Counted from the stretch's first letter, positions 17,137 through 27,708 are shown. The stretch: 64,000 bases of DNA from Akkermansia muciniphila (GCF_040616545.1 NZ_CP156688.1:2170001-2234000), one strand, 5' to 3'. Numbers and translations: made by a program. The notes: a model not told the origin generated them from the letters alone.

Positions 17137-19710
17137 TCAGTTGGCGACGATGTTGACGAGGCGTCCGGGCACGACAATTACTTTACGCACGGTGACGCCG
17201 TCCAGGAAGACTTTTACCTTGGAGGAGGCCAGGGCCAGTTTTTCCAGTTCTTCACGGGAGATGTCCCGGGCCACTTCCAGCTTGTCCCTGAGCTTGCCGT
17301 TTACCTGGATGACCATGGGGATGGTGTTTTCCACCAGCAGGTCTTCATCACAGGCGGGCCAGTTTTTCTGGCAGAGCTGCGTTTCCGCCAGGGTGGGGAA
17401 GCGTTTTTTAAGGAGGCTGTGGATTTCTTCCGTGATGTGCGGGGCAAACGGGTTCAGGAGGGTCAGGAAGGTGTCGTAGTCCTGCACGTCCACCACGTCC
17501 GCGGAGGTCATGGCGTTGGTGCATTCCATCATTTTGGCGATGGCGGTGTTGAAGGACATTTCATTGATGTCGTCCGTCACTTTCCGGATGGTTTTGTGCA
17601 GTTCCTTGCGCACGGGGAGCACGTCGGCTTCCGGAGCGTCCGCCACCAGCTTGGGGTTGATTTCCCATTCGCCTTCCTGGTTTTCGCGGAAGGCCACGCG
17701 CCAGACGCGGGCCAGGAATCGGGAGATGCCTTCCACCCCCTTGGTGGCCCAGGGCTTCACGTCCTTGAGCGGTCCCATGAACATTTCATACATGCGCAGG
17801 GAGTCCGCTCCGTATTCACGGACGATGTCGTCCGGGTTGACGACGTTGCCGCGGGATTTGGACATTTTCTGCCCGTCTTCTCCCAGGATCAGTCCCTGGT
17901 TGACGAGTTTCTGGAACGGTTCATTGGTGCTGAGGTGCCCCAGGTCAAAGAGGACCTTGTGCCAGAAGCGGGCGTAGAGCAGGTGGAGCACGGCGTGTTC
18001 CGTGCCGCCCACGTACAGGTCAATGCCGCCCGGCGTTCCGGTGGAGCCCATCCAGTATTGTTCCGCTTCCCGGCTGACAAAGCGTTCCGTGTTGTTCGGG
18101 TCCAGGTAGCGCAGGTAGTACCAGCAGGAGCCGGCCCACTGGGGCATGGTGTTTGTTTCACGGTGGGCCGTGGGCGTGTAGGCAATCCATTCCGTGGCCT
18201 TGACCAGCGGGCCGCGCGGGTCGCCCGTGGGGGCAAAGTCGTCCAGGTCCGGCTGGAGCAGGGGAAGTTCGTTTTCCGGCAGGGCGCGGTGGCGGCCGTT
18301 TTCCCAGACGATGGGGAAGGGTTCGCCCCAGTAGCGCTGGCGGGAGAAGAGCCAGTCACGCAGCTTGTAGTTGACCTTGCGGCGCCCCTTGCCGTTTTCC
18401 TCCAGCCAGAGGGTCATTTTTTCCTTGGCTTCCGGGGTGGGCAGTCCGGTCAGGAAGCCGGAGTTCACGCTGGTGCCTTCATAGCCGCAGAAGCCGCGCC
18501 AGTCCATGTCTTCACTGGGGGGCCGGACCACCTGGAGCACCGGCAGGCCGAAGACCTGGGCGAAGGCGAAGTCACGCTCATCGTGGGCCGGCACGGCCAT
18601 GATGGCTCCGGTGCCGTAGCCCATCAGCACGTAGTCCGCAATCCAGACGGGAATCTGTTCCCCGTTGACGGGGTTGACGGCGTATGCGCCGGTGAAGACA
18701 CCCGTCTTTTCCTTGGACAGGTCCGTGCGTTCCAGGTCGCTCTTGGTGGCGCACTGGGTGCGGTACTGTTCCACGGCTTCCTTTTGTTCCGGCGTGGTGA
18801 CGGAGTCCACCAGCGGGTGTTCCGGGGAGAGGACCATGTAAGTGGCGCCAAAGAGGGTGTCCGGCCGGGTGGTGTAAACGGTGATGGTTTCCCCGTTCAG
18901 GGTGAAGTCCACTTCCGCGCCTTCCGATTTGCCGATCCAGTTGCGCTGAAGCAGCTTGATGGATTCCGGCCAGTCCAGGGGTTCCAGTTCGTCAATCAGG
19001 CGTTCCGCATAGTCCGTAATGCGCAGCATCCACTGGCGCAGGGGGCGGCGTTCCACATGGTGTCCCTTGGATTTCCATTCCTCCACTTCTTCATTGGCAA
19101 GCACGGTGCCCAGGTCCGGGGACCAGTTTACGGCGGCTTCCGCCACGTAGGCCAGGCGCCGCTGGTCGATTTCCTCGCGGCTCATCCCCTGTTCCTCCAG
19201 TTCGGAGACGGGGCGCGCCTTTTTCAGTTCCTTGTTGTAGTAGGAGTTGTAGAGCTGGAGGAAGATCCACTGGGTCCACCGCACGTATTCATGGTCCGTG
19301 GTGGCTATTTCCCGGTCCCAGTCATAGGAGAAGCCCAGCATTTTGAGCTGGCGGCGGAAGTTGTCAATGTTCTGGAAGGTGGTGACGGAGGGGTGCTGCC
19401 CGGTCTTGATGGCGTATTGCTCCGCCGGAAGGCCGAAGGAGTCCCACCCCATGGGGTGAAGCACGTTGAAGCCGTTCATGCGCTTGAAGCGCGCCACGAT
19501 GTCCGTGGCCGTGTACCCTTCCGGGTGCCCCACGTGCAGGCCCGCGCCGCTGGGGTAGGGGAACATGTCCAGCACGTAGTATTTGGGTCTGGACGCGTCA
19601 AAGCCCTCTTCTCCGGGGTTGTTTACTTTGAAGGTTTTTCTTTCGTCCCAGATCTGCTGCCACTTGGGTTCAAAAACGTCAAAGGGGTATGGTTTCTTGC
19701 GCTCGGACAT
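17137..19710 (-). CDS. leuS: Leucyl-tRNA synthetase
   Basis: An 857-residue class I synthetase charging tRNA-Leu. The HIGH-type motif is HVGH at 59-62 within [16 protein letters not shown], and KMSKS is at 615-619. The CP1 editing domain has the [21 protein letters not shown] segment. ATG at 19710 ([12 protein letters not shown]) is chosen because it gives the normal length. The frame stays open to 20103, but that extension would overlap the divergent sulfatase gene and is not conserved. A TATACA-like -10 lies about 10 nt upstream on the minus strand. Operon with rpe. Confidence 0.97.
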   Translation of the reverse strand: MSERKKPYPFDVFEPKWQQIWDERKTFKVNNPGEEGFDASRPKYYVLDMFPYPSGAGLHVGHPEGYTATDIVARFKRMNGFNVLHPMGWDSFGLPAEQYAIKTGQHPSVTTFQNIDNFRRQLKMLGFSYDWDREIATTDHEYVRWTQWIFLQLYNSYYNKELKKARPVSELEEQGMSREEIDQRRLAYVAEAAVNWSPDLGTVLANEEVEEWKSKGHHVERRPLRQWMLRITDYAERLIDELEPLDWPESIKLLQRNWIGKSEGAEVDFTLNGETITVYTTRPDTLFGATYMVLSPEHPLVDSVTTPEQKEAVEQYRTQCATKSDLERTDLSKEKTGVFTGAYAVNPVNGEQIPVWIADYVLMGYGTGAIMAVPAHDERDFAFAQVFGLPVLQVVRPPSEDMDWRGFCGYEGTSVNSGFLTGLPTPEAKEKMTLWLEENGKGRRKVNYKLRDWLFSRQRYWGEPFPIVWENGRHRALPENELPLLQPDLDDFAPTGDPRGPLVKATEWIAYTPTAHRETNTMPQWAGSCWYYLRYLDPNNTERFVSREAEQYWMGSTGTPGGIDLYVGGTEHAVLHLLYARFWHKVLFDLGHLSTNEPFQKLVNQGLILGEDGQKMSKSRGNVVNPDDIVREYGADSLRMYEMFMGPLKDVKPWATKGVEGISRFLARVWRVAFRENQEGEWEINPKLVADAPEADVLPVRKELHKTIRKVTDDINEMSFNTAIAKMMECTNAMTSADVVDVQDYDTFLTLLNPFAPHITEEIHSLLKKRFPTLAETQLCQKNWPACDEDLLVENTIPMVIQVNGKLRDKLEVARDISREELEKLALASSKVKVFLDGVTVRKVIVVPGRLVNIVAN

Positions 19711-19854
19711 GATGGGGAGGAATGTATACTCCGCCAGCGGGCCAATCAAGCCTAAACCCGGCGGCCTGCAAGCGCTTCCAACGCTTCCGCGGGCATGATG
19801 CCGTTTTCCGGAAAAAAGAGGAAAGACCAGAGGTGGCCTGTGCGTACTTTTAGG

Positions 19855-19883
19855 TTGAAAGGTTTTTGCCGATTGTATTAAAT
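19855..19883 (+). promoter_or_regulatory. Candidate promoter of the sulfatase gene
   Basis: TTGAAA at 19855-19860 and TTAAAT at 19878-19883 are separated by 17 nt. The -10 ends only 11 nt before the ATG, predicting a leader of about 5 nt or a leaderless transcript. Confidence 0.5.
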
Positions 19884-19894
19884 ATGCTGCAACC

Positions 19895-21580
19895 ATGAAG
19901 TTCACCGCCTGTCTCCTCTCCGCCGCCTGCGGCGCGGTTTCCCTGCTTGCCGGGGCATTCGCGCAGGGCAATGTTTCCCGCCCCGTTTCCGGAAAGAAGC
20001 CCAATATCATCGTTTTCCTGGTGGATGACATGGGCTGGCAGGATACGTCCCACCCGTTCTGGTCCGACAGCCGGGGCAATCCGAAGAAGACGTTCCTGAA
20101 CAATCGCTACCGCACGCCGAACATGGAGAAGCTGGCCGCCCAGGGCATGACGTTTACGGATGCGTACGCCCACCCCCTCTGCACGCCTTCCCGGGTGAGC
20201 CTGATGTCCGGCATGAATCCCGCGCGGCACCGCGTGACCTGCTGGGTGCGGGAGCAGAACGGTACGACGGACCGCAACAGCAAGAGCCTCCAGCCGCCGG
20301 ACTGGGCCCTCAACGGCCTCCAGCCCGTAGGGATTCCCGCCAGGGGAACGACGAAACGCCCCATTTCCGGGGAGGACATGCGTTATAACATGACGCGCCC
20401 CTTTGTCACGGCGGCTACGCTGCCGGAGATGCTGAAGAAGTGCGGCTACGTCACCGTGCACTGCGGGAAGGCCCATTTTGGCACCCAGGGAACGCCGGGG
20501 TCCAATCCGCTGAATATGGGGTTTGATTACAATATCGCGGGCACGGAGATAGGCCACCCGGCGGATTACCGCGGTTCCAAGCATTACGGGAAGGGGTTCA
20601 ACCATGTGCGCGGGCTGGATGAGAATAATTACTACCAGGACGACGTGTTCCTGACGGAGGCCCTGACCCTGGAGGCCATCAAACGCCTGGAGGCCATCAG
20701 GACCAATCCCAAGGAAGCGGACAAGCCCTTTTACCTGTACATGGCCCAGTACGCCCTGCATTCCCCGCTGGACGAGCGCGCTTATGACAAGAGATTTGCG
20801 GACGCCTACAAGGACCCGGCGGACGGTCACAAGTGGTCTCCGGTGGAGAAGCATTATTCCGGGCTGATCGAGGGGATGGACAAGAGCCTGGGTGATATTA
20901 TGAAGTACCTCAGGGAGCACAATCTGGACAAGAATACGGTGCTGGTGTTCATGTCGGACAACGGCGGCCTGGCCATTTCCGGGAGGCTGGGCAATGAGGA
21001 TGCCAATTATCCCCTTTCCTTCGGCAAGGGCTCCTGCATGGAGGGCGGCATCCGGGAGCCCATGATCGTTTCCTGGCCGGGCGTGACCAAGGGCGGTTCC
21101 CGGTGCGCCGTTCCGGTAGTCATTGACGACTTTTTCCCCACCCTTCTGGATATAGCCGGATGCCGGAACGCAAAGGTTCCGCAGAAGCTGGACGGCCTCA
21201 GCCTGGTGCCGCTGCTCAAGGGAGCCCGGTTCCCCGCGGACCGTCCCATTCTGTTCCACCAGCCGAACAATTGGGGGGAAGGCAGCCGGCAGGCGCCGCA
21301 GTACACTTCTTCCACCGCGCTGCGCCAGGGGGACTGGAAGCTGATTTACCGCCACCTGAACCAGAGCTTCGAACTGTACAATTTGAAGAAGGATATCGGC
21401 GAAAAGGAAAACCTGGCTTCCAGGGAGCCGCGTAAGACGAAGGAAATGGCCGCCGTCATGGGTAAATTGCTCCGGGAGCGGAAGGCGCAGATGCCTACTT
21501 ACAAGAAAGGCAACGAGCTGGGCGCGCCGGAAGGAAGCTCCGTTCCGTGGCCGGACCAGGTGAAGAAGACCGGGAATTGA
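19895..21580 (+). CDS. Secreted S1-type sulfatase (Cys-type, formylglycine)
   Basis: A 561-residue alkaline-phosphatase-fold sulfatase. The signal peptide covers residues 1-24, ending at GAFAQG. The metal-binding start is [12 protein letters not shown]. Cys96 in [12 protein letters not shown] is the C-x-P-S-R motif that is converted to formylglycine by a maturase. FMSDNGG carries further metal ligands. It probably removes sulfate esters from host glycans such as mucin in the periplasm or outside the cell; the linkage is not readable. It is divergent from leuS and fits the nearby GH2/GH20 enzymes. Confidence 0.93.
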   Translation: MKFTACLLSAACGAVSLLAGAFAQGNVSRPVSGKKPNIIVFLVDDMGWQDTSHPFWSDSRGNPKKTFLNNRYRTPNMEKLAAQGMTFTDAYAHPLCTPSRVSLMSGMNPARHRVTCWVREQNGTTDRNSKSLQPPDWALNGLQPVGIPARGTTKRPISGEDMRYNMTRPFVTAATLPEMLKKCGYVTVHCGKAHFGTQGTPGSNPLNMGFDYNIAGTEIGHPADYRGSKHYGKGFNHVRGLDENNYYQDDVFLTEALTLEAIKRLEAIRTNPKEADKPFYLYMAQYALHSPLDERAYDKRFADAYKDPADGHKWSPVEKHYSGLIEGMDKSLGDIMKYLREHNLDKNTVLVFMSDNGGLAISGRLGNEDANYPLSFGKGSCMEGGIREPMIVSWPGVTKGGSRCAVPVVIDDFFPTLLDIAGCRNAKVPQKLDGLSLVPLLKGARFPADRPILFHQPNNWGEGSRQAPQYTSSTALRQGDWKLIYRHLNQSFELYNLKKDIGEKENLASREPRKTKEMAAVMGKLLRERKAQMPTYKKGNELGAPEGSSVPWPDQVKKTGN

Positions 21581-22020
21581 GATTCCGCCGCAGAGTCTGC
21601 GGTTCCTTTCCTCCAGGCCCCGGCGAATGTGCCTCCGGTGAAAGGAGGCGAATTGGGATGTCCCGCTTTTGGCAGGGCATCCGGCTTTTTGCCGTCCCCG
21701 CCGTGCGGAGCGCCTGGCAAAGGGGGTACGAGTGATGCCCGTTTCCCGCGGTTGAATGTGTGAGTGAGTCTTTGCGTCTTTCCCGGCGGCCGGGTTTCTT
21801 CCGCTGGCGGCAGCAGGCTGAGACCGGAAGAGTGTCCTCCTTTCCCGTGGTTTTTCCCGCAAACCGGGATGAACGGGGATGTGAGCCTCTTCCAGCCCGG
21901 CTTACGAAGCGCATACCAATTTCAGAACCGGGCTGTTCACAAGGGTTACAGGTGTTTTCCCCATCATGGGGAATGGTTTAAAAGTAACAGGAAACTTGCC
22001 GTTGTTCCGGAAGAACAGGG
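21581..22020. other. Intergenic region between sulfatase and lipoprotein genes
   Basis: I see no supported gene in these 440 nt; the open frames here are short and lack family features. A small hairpin CCGCAG-AGT-CTGCGG (21588-21602) followed by TTCCTTTCC may be a weak terminator for the sulfatase gene. Confidence 0.5.
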
Positions 22021-22053
22021 ATAAAAAACACCCCGCCGTGCATGCCGGCGGGG
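22021..22053 (-). terminator. Terminator after the lipoprotein gene
   Basis: Perfect 8-bp stem CCCCGCCG / CGGCGGGG with a 7-nt loop. On the minus strand it is followed by TGTTTTTTAT. Confidence 0.88.
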
Positions 22054-22099
22054 CGTGATGGAAATGGTGGCGATGGTGTCCCCGGAAGGGGCAGGCATC

Positions 22100-22846
22100 T
22101 TAAAAGTCGTCCGTAGCGGCGTCATCCGTCGCCGTAGCGTCGGTGTCTTCAGCAGCGTTGTCCGCAGCGGGCGTTTCTTCCGTGCCGGCGGAGTCTGCGT
22201 CATCGGCAGGCGTTTCTTCCGTAGCGGCGGGTTCCGTGGCGGGAGCGGCCGCAGGCTTGGCGGCTCCGGCTGCCGGAGCGGTTTCCTTGGGCGGAACAAC
22301 CACCTTCACGGCGGGCGGCGCCGGGACGGGCGTGTTCAGGCCGTCAGCCTTGCGGGTGCTGACGCGCAGGCCGTCCGCATAAGCCAGGTTTTTCAGGATG
22401 GCATAGCCCAGGGCCGGAGCCTGGTCCGTGGTGTTGACCAGCATCTTGAAGTGGTTGTTGACGGACATCTTGCGGGCGTCCCTGCCGTTGCGGAAGGGAA
22501 CAATGCCGATGAGGTTGCCGTCATTGTCAATGCAGAGCGCCCAGTAGGAGCGGTCCACCTGGATGAAGTATTGCGGGCGGATGTAGTCCATCGTCTTCCA
22601 TTCAGCCCCCTTGATGTATTCCTCCATGGCGCGGCGCGCGTTGGCCGGCATGCCGCCCCAGTCGGCATAAACCCTGCTGGTCAGCGTTTCACGGCCGTTA
22701 TACCCGTGTACGGAGACGTTCTGGGCGGTAGCGAATTGGCGGGCGTAGCTCTGCGGAGAGGTAGGCTGGCAGGAGCTGGTGAAGAGCGCTGCTCCGGCGG
22801 TCAGGAGGCAGGCTGCTGCGGTGGTGAAGGGATGAATGTTAGTCAT
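22100..22846 (-). CDS. Hypothetical lipoprotein with low-complexity acidic tail
   Basis: A 248-residue protein starting MTNIHPFTTAAACL. It has a lipoprotein signal peptide ending in the lipobox-like LFTSSC, so it is likely lipid-anchored. Residues ~30-155 form a globular domain with FIQVDRSYWALCIDNDGNLIGIVPF, which I do not recognise. The last ~75 residues are an Ala/Glu/Asp/Thr/Pro-rich, probably disordered tail. A longer in-frame start at 22891 would hide the signal peptide. Monocistronic, with a strong terminator downstream. Confidence 0.72.
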   Translation of the reverse strand: MTNIHPFTTAAACLLTAGAALFTSSCQPTSPQSYARQFATAQNVSVHGYNGRETLTSRVYADWGGMPANARRAMEEYIKGAEWKTMDYIRPQYFIQVDRSYWALCIDNDGNLIGIVPFRNGRDARKMSVNNHFKMLVNTTDQAPALGYAILKNLAYADGLRVSTRKADGLNTPVPAPPAVKVVVPPKETAPAAGAAKPAAAPATEPAATEETPADDADSAGTEETPAADNAAEDTDATATDDAATDDF

Positions 22847-23068
22847 GGCAATCGCAATGGTTACGTTATAAAAGAGGAAAACACATCCCATTTCAAGGAA
22901 AAGAATGCAGGAAGAGGCGATTTGTGGCGTTTTTTAACGTTTCCGTTTGATAGGGCGCGCTCTGCCGGACCGGGGAGGCTCCAGCGTGCGCCTCCCGGAA
23001 GGTATGAAGGGGGATTACTCAAATTTTACTCGCAAATCGTTGGGAATCGCTTAGGTTGTCGTTGCTTT

Positions 23069-24271
23069 ATGTCCGCCTTCGTCATCAGCCAGACTGCCCT
23101 GGAACGCAACGCCCTTATCCTGAGGGACGTGGCGGAGGCTGCGGGGTGCCGCATCGTGCTGGCCCTGAAAGGTTTTTCCTGCTGGCCCTGTTTTGACGTC
23201 CTGGAGCCCCTGCTGGACGGCTGCTGCGCGTCCGGCCTGTGGGAGGCCCGGCTGGCCCGGCGCAGGTTCGGAAAACACGTGCTGACGTATTCCCCGGCGT
23301 ATGCTCCGGAGGAGATGGCGGAGCTGGCGGAGATTTCCAGCCACCTTGATTTCAACAGCCTGACGCAGTGGGCCCGTTTCCGGGAGGAGGTGATGCGGCA
23401 TCCCCGCTTTCTTTCCGGAGAGCTGAAGTGCGGCCTGCGCGTCAATCCCCGGTTTTCCACCGGGCATACGCCCCTGTATGATCCCTGTGCGCCCGGCTCC
23501 CGCCTGGGCATTGCGCCGGACGTGATGCAGGGGGCGGATTTGACCGGAATTTCCGGCCTTCATTTCCATACTCTGTGCGAGCAGGGCGCGGAAGACCTGG
23601 CGGCTACGCTCGGCGCGGTGGAGCGCCACTTCGGCCACATCCTGTCCCGCCCGGAGATTACGTGGCTGAACATGGGCGGCGGCCACTGGATCACCAAGCC
23701 CGGCTATGACCGGAATCTGCTGGCGGAGCTTGTCCGCGGCATCCGCGCGTGCTACGGCGTGGACGTGTGGCTGGAACCGGGGGAAGCCGCCGCCATTCAT
23801 ACGGGGGTGCTCCGGTGCAGGGTGCTGGATGTTTTTTCCTCGGAAGGGGTGGAGCACGCCATTCTGGACGTTTCCGCGTCCGCCCACATGCCGGATACGC
23901 TGGAGATGCCCTACCGTCCGGACGTGTTCCAGATTTTAAAGGACGCCTCCCTGCGTTCCGGGCAGCAGCCCGCCGTGCGGATGGAGGGAGAAAGCTACGC
24001 CCTGGCGGGGAATGCCGGGGAAGGCGCGCATACGTACCGCCTGGGGGCGCCCACCTGCCTGGCGGGAGACCTGTTGGGGGATTATTCCTTTGCGGAACCC
24101 CTCGCCGCGGGCGACGAGCTTGTTTTTGACGACATGGCGCATTATACGATGGTGAAGACGACGTTTTTCAACGGCGTGCGCCATCCGGATATTGCTATCC
24201 AGAAAAAGGACGGTTCCGTGGAGACGGTACGCCGTTTTTCCTATGAAGATTTTGAGGCCCGCCTGGGCTAG
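23069..24271 (+). CDS. nspC: Carboxynorspermidine/carboxyspermidine decarboxylase
   Basis: A 400-residue PLP enzyme with the alanine racemase-type fold, decarboxylating carboxy(nor)spermidine to (nor)spermidine. The PLP lysine is Lys34 in LALKGFSCW. GLRVNPRFS, GLHFHTLCEQ, LNMGGGHWIT and the C-terminal Asp/Tyr segment FDDMAHYTMVKTTFFNG are NspC hallmarks. The start MSAFVISQTALERNA at 23069 gives the family length; the frame is open far upstream but without similarity. It lies 23 nt before speA, forming a polyamine operon. Confidence 0.93.
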   Translation: MSAFVISQTALERNALILRDVAEAAGCRIVLALKGFSCWPCFDVLEPLLDGCCASGLWEARLARRRFGKHVLTYSPAYAPEEMAELAEISSHLDFNSLTQWARFREEVMRHPRFLSGELKCGLRVNPRFSTGHTPLYDPCAPGSRLGIAPDVMQGADLTGISGLHFHTLCEQGAEDLAATLGAVERHFGHILSRPEITWLNMGGGHWITKPGYDRNLLAELVRGIRACYGVDVWLEPGEAAAIHTGVLRCRVLDVFSSEGVEHAILDVSASAHMPDTLEMPYRPDVFQILKDASLRSGQQPAVRMEGESYALAGNAGEGAHTYRLGAPTCLAGDLLGDYSFAEPLAAGDELVFDDMAHYTMVKTTFFNGVRHPDIAIQKKDGSVETVRRFSYEDFEARLG

Positions 24272-24294
24272 AACATTTGACCAGACAGATTGAC

Positions 24295-26232
24295 ATGGCA
24301 GCATCCAAAGAAGGCATCAAGCAGAAAGTCCGGGGCTGGAGTCATCATGATTCCGCAGATTTGTACGGCATTGACGACTGGGGCAACGGATATTTCCGGA
24401 TTAACAAGAAAGGGGAGGTCACCGTACGCCTGAATGACGAGGACGGCGGGAAGAAGGACATCAGCCTGTGCGACCTGCTGGATGGCCTGAATGAGCGCGG
24501 CACTACCGTTCCGGTGCTGTTCCGTTTCCGCGACCTGCTGCGCAGCCGTATTGCGGAGCTGAACGAGAGCTTCCGCAAGGCGATCAAGGAGGCGGATTAC
24601 CAGGGCAAGTACCAGGGCGTATATCCCATCAAGGTGAACCAGCAGCGGCAGGTGGTGGAGGAGATTGCGGAGTTCGGCACCAAGTATGATTATGGGCTGG
24701 AAGCCGGTTCCAAGCCGGAGCTGATTGCGGCCATGGCGCACATGCATAATCCCAACGCCTACCTGATCTGCAACGGCTACAAGGATGACGAGTTTATTGA
24801 CCTGGCGCTGACGGCCCAGAAAATGGGGCTGAATATTTTCATCGTGCTGGAGATGCCTTCCGAGCTGGACGCCGTCCTGCAACGCGCCCGGAAGATGGAC
24901 ATCCGCCCCAATCTGGGCGTGCGCATCAAGCTGGCGGCCAAGGGTTCCGGCCTGTGGCAGGAGTCCGCGGGGGACAAGTCCGTCTTTGGCCTGAACGCCG
25001 CTCAGGTGGTGGAGGTGGTGGACAAGCTGAAGCAGATGGATTCCCTGGACTGCCTGAAGCTGCTCCATTACCACCAGGGGTCCCAGATTCCGAATATTTC
25101 CGTGGTGCGCGAGGGACTGACGGAAGCCGCCCGCATTTACGTGGACCTGGTGAAGGAAGGCGCGCCGCTGGGCACGCTGGACATGGGCGGGGGCCTGGCT
25201 GTGGATTATGACGGGTCCAAGACGAATTTCCATTCCTCCTGCAACTATTCCATCGCGGAGTTCGCCCGTGACGTGGTGGAGGTGGTGGGGGACATGTGCA
25301 CCAAGTACGAGGTGCCCCACCCCACGCTGGTGACGGAGTCCGGCCGCGCCGTGGTGGCGTATTATTCCGTGCTGGTGTTCAACGTGCTGGATGTAACCAG
25401 CGCGCCGGGCGAGGAACCTCCCCCGGATTTGCCGGAGGATGCTCCGGAGCTGCTGAAGGCTTTTGCGGATACGGACCGGACCCTGGCCAGGAAGAACATG
25501 CAGGAGTGCTACAATGACGCCTGCTACTACCGGGACCAGCTGCGCGCCCAGTTCTTTTACGGGAACGCCACCCTGCGGCAGCGCGGGCTGGGAGAGGCCT
25601 ATTACTGGCACATCCTGAGCCGCATTTCCCGCATGCTGGCGGAGATGGAAACCATTCCGGAAGACCTCCGGGAGCTTTCCTGCTCCATGGTGGACTTTTA
25701 TTACGGCAATTTTTCCCTGTTCCAGTCCCTGCCGGATTCCTGGGCCATACGCCAGCTTTTCCCCGTGATGCCTCTGCACCGCCTGAATGAACGGCCCACG
25801 AACAAGGCCGTGCTGGCGGACATTACCTGCGACTGCGACGGGAAGATAGACCATTTCATTGACCGGGAGGACGTGGCTACTGCGCTGCCCCTGCACGCCA
25901 TCAAGCCCGGGGAGGACGATTACTACATCGGCGTGTTCCTGGTGGGCGCCTATCAGGAGACCCTGGGGGACCTGCACAACCTGCTGGGGGATACAAACGT
26001 GGTGGGCGTGCATCTGGAAGGCGGCCGCCCCGTTTACACCCATGAGGTGGAGGGGGACACGGTGGCCGACGTCCTTTCCTACGTGGAGTATGATCCCAAG
26101 GAGCTGATCAACAAGTTCCGCACGTTTGCGGAACAGGCCGTGGCGGATGGGAAAATATCCCCGTCCGAACGCCGGAGGGCGCTGGAAGTGTTCCGTTCCG
26201 GACTGAACGGCTACACCTATTATGAATTATAG
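24295..26232 (+). CDS. speA: Biosynthetic arginine decarboxylase
   Basis: A 645-residue PLP enzyme converting arginine to agmatine, the entry to putrescine and spermidine. The PLP lysine is Lys113 in VYPIKVNQQRQVVEEI. GLEAGSKPEL, LLHYHQGSQI, LDMGGGLAVDYDGSKT and TESGRAVVAYYSVLVF are SpeA hallmarks. The ATG at 24295 is preferred over an in-frame TTG at 24277. With nspC it supplies two enzymes of the carboxyspermidine route. The agmatine-to-putrescine enzymes and the carboxyspermidine synthase are not in the window. Confidence 0.96.
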   Translation: MAASKEGIKQKVRGWSHHDSADLYGIDDWGNGYFRINKKGEVTVRLNDEDGGKKDISLCDLLDGLNERGTTVPVLFRFRDLLRSRIAELNESFRKAIKEADYQGKYQGVYPIKVNQQRQVVEEIAEFGTKYDYGLEAGSKPELIAAMAHMHNPNAYLICNGYKDDEFIDLALTAQKMGLNIFIVLEMPSELDAVLQRARKMDIRPNLGVRIKLAAKGSGLWQESAGDKSVFGLNAAQVVEVVDKLKQMDSLDCLKLLHYHQGSQIPNISVVREGLTEAARIYVDLVKEGAPLGTLDMGGGLAVDYDGSKTNFHSSCNYSIAEFARDVVEVVGDMCTKYEVPHPTLVTESGRAVVAYYSVLVFNVLDVTSAPGEEPPPDLPEDAPELLKAFADTDRTLARKNMQECYNDACYYRDQLRAQFFYGNATLRQRGLGEAYYWHILSRISRMLAEMETIPEDLRELSCSMVDFYYGNFSLFQSLPDSWAIRQLFPVMPLHRLNERPTNKAVLADITCDCDGKIDHFIDREDVATALPLHAIKPGEDDYYIGVFLVGAYQETLGDLHNLLGDTNVVGVHLEGGRPVYTHEVEGDTVADVLSYVEYDPKELINKFRTFAEQAVADGKISPSERRRALEVFRSGLNGYTYYEL

Positions 26233-26293
26233 GGGCAGGCCTGCCTGGAAAAGGGGGGAGGCCGCCTCAGCCGGAGCCTCCATCCCCTCTCCG

Positions 26294-27385
26294 TTATGGC
26301 GTCTGTTCCTCCGGCGGTTCCGTTTCTGAAATCACCTTGGCGGGAGTGAGTCCCCAGAAGCGCGTGGCCGTCTGCGGGGAAATCCCTTTCATGTTCAGGT
26401 ATCGGGTGCGGAGCAGGGAGGAGGAGCGGTGCCCCATTTCCATCTGCAACAGGTTGTAGTCCTTGAAGTGCTTGGCATGGTAGCTGGCATAGGTGTGCCG
26501 CAGGCAGTCCGGCACCCATGATCTTTTTCTCCCGCCCCAGCCCGCATTTTTGCGGATCTTGCGCCACTTGATCGTCCAGCCCTTGGGGCAGATGGGCGTA
26601 TTCGGCCCCGGCTTGGTCCTGTCACGGCAGAATTTGAGCCATTTGGCAAGCACGGGCAGGATGGTGACGTGCCGGGCGCCTCCTGTCTTGGTGTGCTTGG
26701 AGTTCAGGATCACGCAGCCGTCCCGGATGGCGATGTTCTCCCAGAGCAGACGTTCCACTTCCTGCGGGCGGATGCCTGCAAAAATCATCAGGGCCGCGCC
26801 AGCCACGCAGCTCCCGTCAAATTCATCCATGCACGTCTTGAGGAGCAGGGTCACGTCCTTCAGTCCCAGGGCAGGGATTTCCTGTTCCCGCAGGAACGGG
26901 GTGTCCACGCGGAGGATGGGATTTTCATCACACCAGCCGCGCTTGACGGAGAAGGAGAAAATGCCGCTCAGGATCAGCCGTGCCTTGTGCCGCTGGCGCG
27001 ACGTGGTGAACGTGTTCATCAGAATGCTCTGGCATTCTTCCACGGTGAGGTTCCTGAGGGGAGTCTCCTCCAGTTCCGGATTGCTCTTTTTGAGTTTGTG
27101 AATGATGCTCTTGATGTCCGTCAGCGTCCGGGGACGGCGGTGGCTTTTGGAACGCAGGCATTCCGTGGCCGCCGTACCGAAGCTGACGGTATGGTGTTTG
27201 TTTTTGATGGCGTTCAGCCCCAGGGTGACGACTTCCCTGCACCGGTTGATGGTGCAGATTTCATCCCCCAGGGCTTCCTTGATTTCCAATACAAGCCGTG
27301 CCGCCTGGGTCAGGGTGACTGATTCCCCTTCCAGAAGTGCGGTTCCAACATATTTTAGTTTATTCGTTTTCGGTACTTTTCTCAT
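26294..27385 (-). CDS. Tyrosine recombinase/integrase
   Basis: A 363-residue site-specific recombinase. The N-terminal half has a SAM-like core-binding domain (residues ~70-165). The catalytic domain shows Arg206 in AGIRPQEVERL, Lys233 in the beta-hairpin, Arg296 in DCLRHTYAS, His319 in MGHRS and the nucleophile Tyr329 in RTRYLNMKG. The first His of the usual HxxR box is Asp293 here, a substitution seen in some families. No phage or conjugation genes surround it, so it is a lone recombinase convergent with speA. It may serve a small element, an invertible site or a lost island. Confidence 0.92.
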   Translation of the reverse strand: MRKVPKTNKLKYVGTALLEGESVTLTQAARLVLEIKEALGDEICTINRCREVVTLGLNAIKNKHHTVSFGTAATECLRSKSHRRPRTLTDIKSIIHKLKKSNPELEETPLRNLTVEECQSILMNTFTTSRQRHKARLILSGIFSFSVKRGWCDENPILRVDTPFLREQEIPALGLKDVTLLLKTCMDEFDGSCVAGAALMIFAGIRPQEVERLLWENIAIRDGCVILNSKHTKTGGARHVTILPVLAKWLKFCRDRTKPGPNTPICPKGWTIKWRKIRKNAGWGGRKRSWVPDCLRHTYASYHAKHFKDYNLLQMEMGHRSSSLLRTRYLNMKGISPQTATRFWGLTPAKVISETEPPEEQTP

Positions 27386-27708
27386 ACAGGTTCATCGTGT
27401 TTGTACAAACACGGTTTTAATGAAAAAGGCCATCCTTATAGTAAAGAAAACTTATGCTTTCCATCGGAAAACGCGTATCCGTCAAGGATATGTTGTAACT
27501 TATGTTTTCTTTGATCCGATCGGAAAATCAAAGTTTCTGATGGTGCAGGGACCGAAAATGTTAGAAAGCATGATTCCGCGCATTGAATATCAAAATGAAC
27601 GCTATCCGCCAGGCATCATTAAATTTTTGTTAGGCCGGAAAGAAGCCCCCGGAAGGATGAAAGTATTTTACATGCCTGCACGTATGAGGTACACTATTCT
27701 ACTATATC
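27386..27708. other. AT-rich intergenic region with an 18-bp perfect palindrome
   Basis: CGTGTTTGTACAAACACG at 27396-27413 is a perfect palindrome 11 nt upstream of the integrase start. It could be an operator or recombination core. A plus-strand open frame from the ATG at 27420 (MKKAILIVKKTYAFHRK) runs 121 codons to 27785, but it overlaps the signal peptide of the next gene. I regard it as a possible small or relict gene only. The base composition here is distinctly lower in GC than the flanks. Confidence 0.5.

Noticed and set aside
17116-19755. Long plus-strand open frame opposite leuS
   Set aside because: Antisense shadow of a clear LeuRS gene in GC-rich DNA; its translation is low-complexity Gly/Val/His-rich with no domain.
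19711-20103. N-terminal extension of leuS
   Set aside because: Would overlap the divergent sulfatase gene and its promoter; not part of LeuRS.
22055-23068. Long upstream extension of nspC
   Set aside because: Antisense to the lipoprotein gene, Arg/Gly-rich, and the NspC family begins at 23069.
26294-27708. Prophage or integrative element around the recombinase
   Set aside because: No structural, replication or conjugation genes nearby and no flanking att repeats seen.
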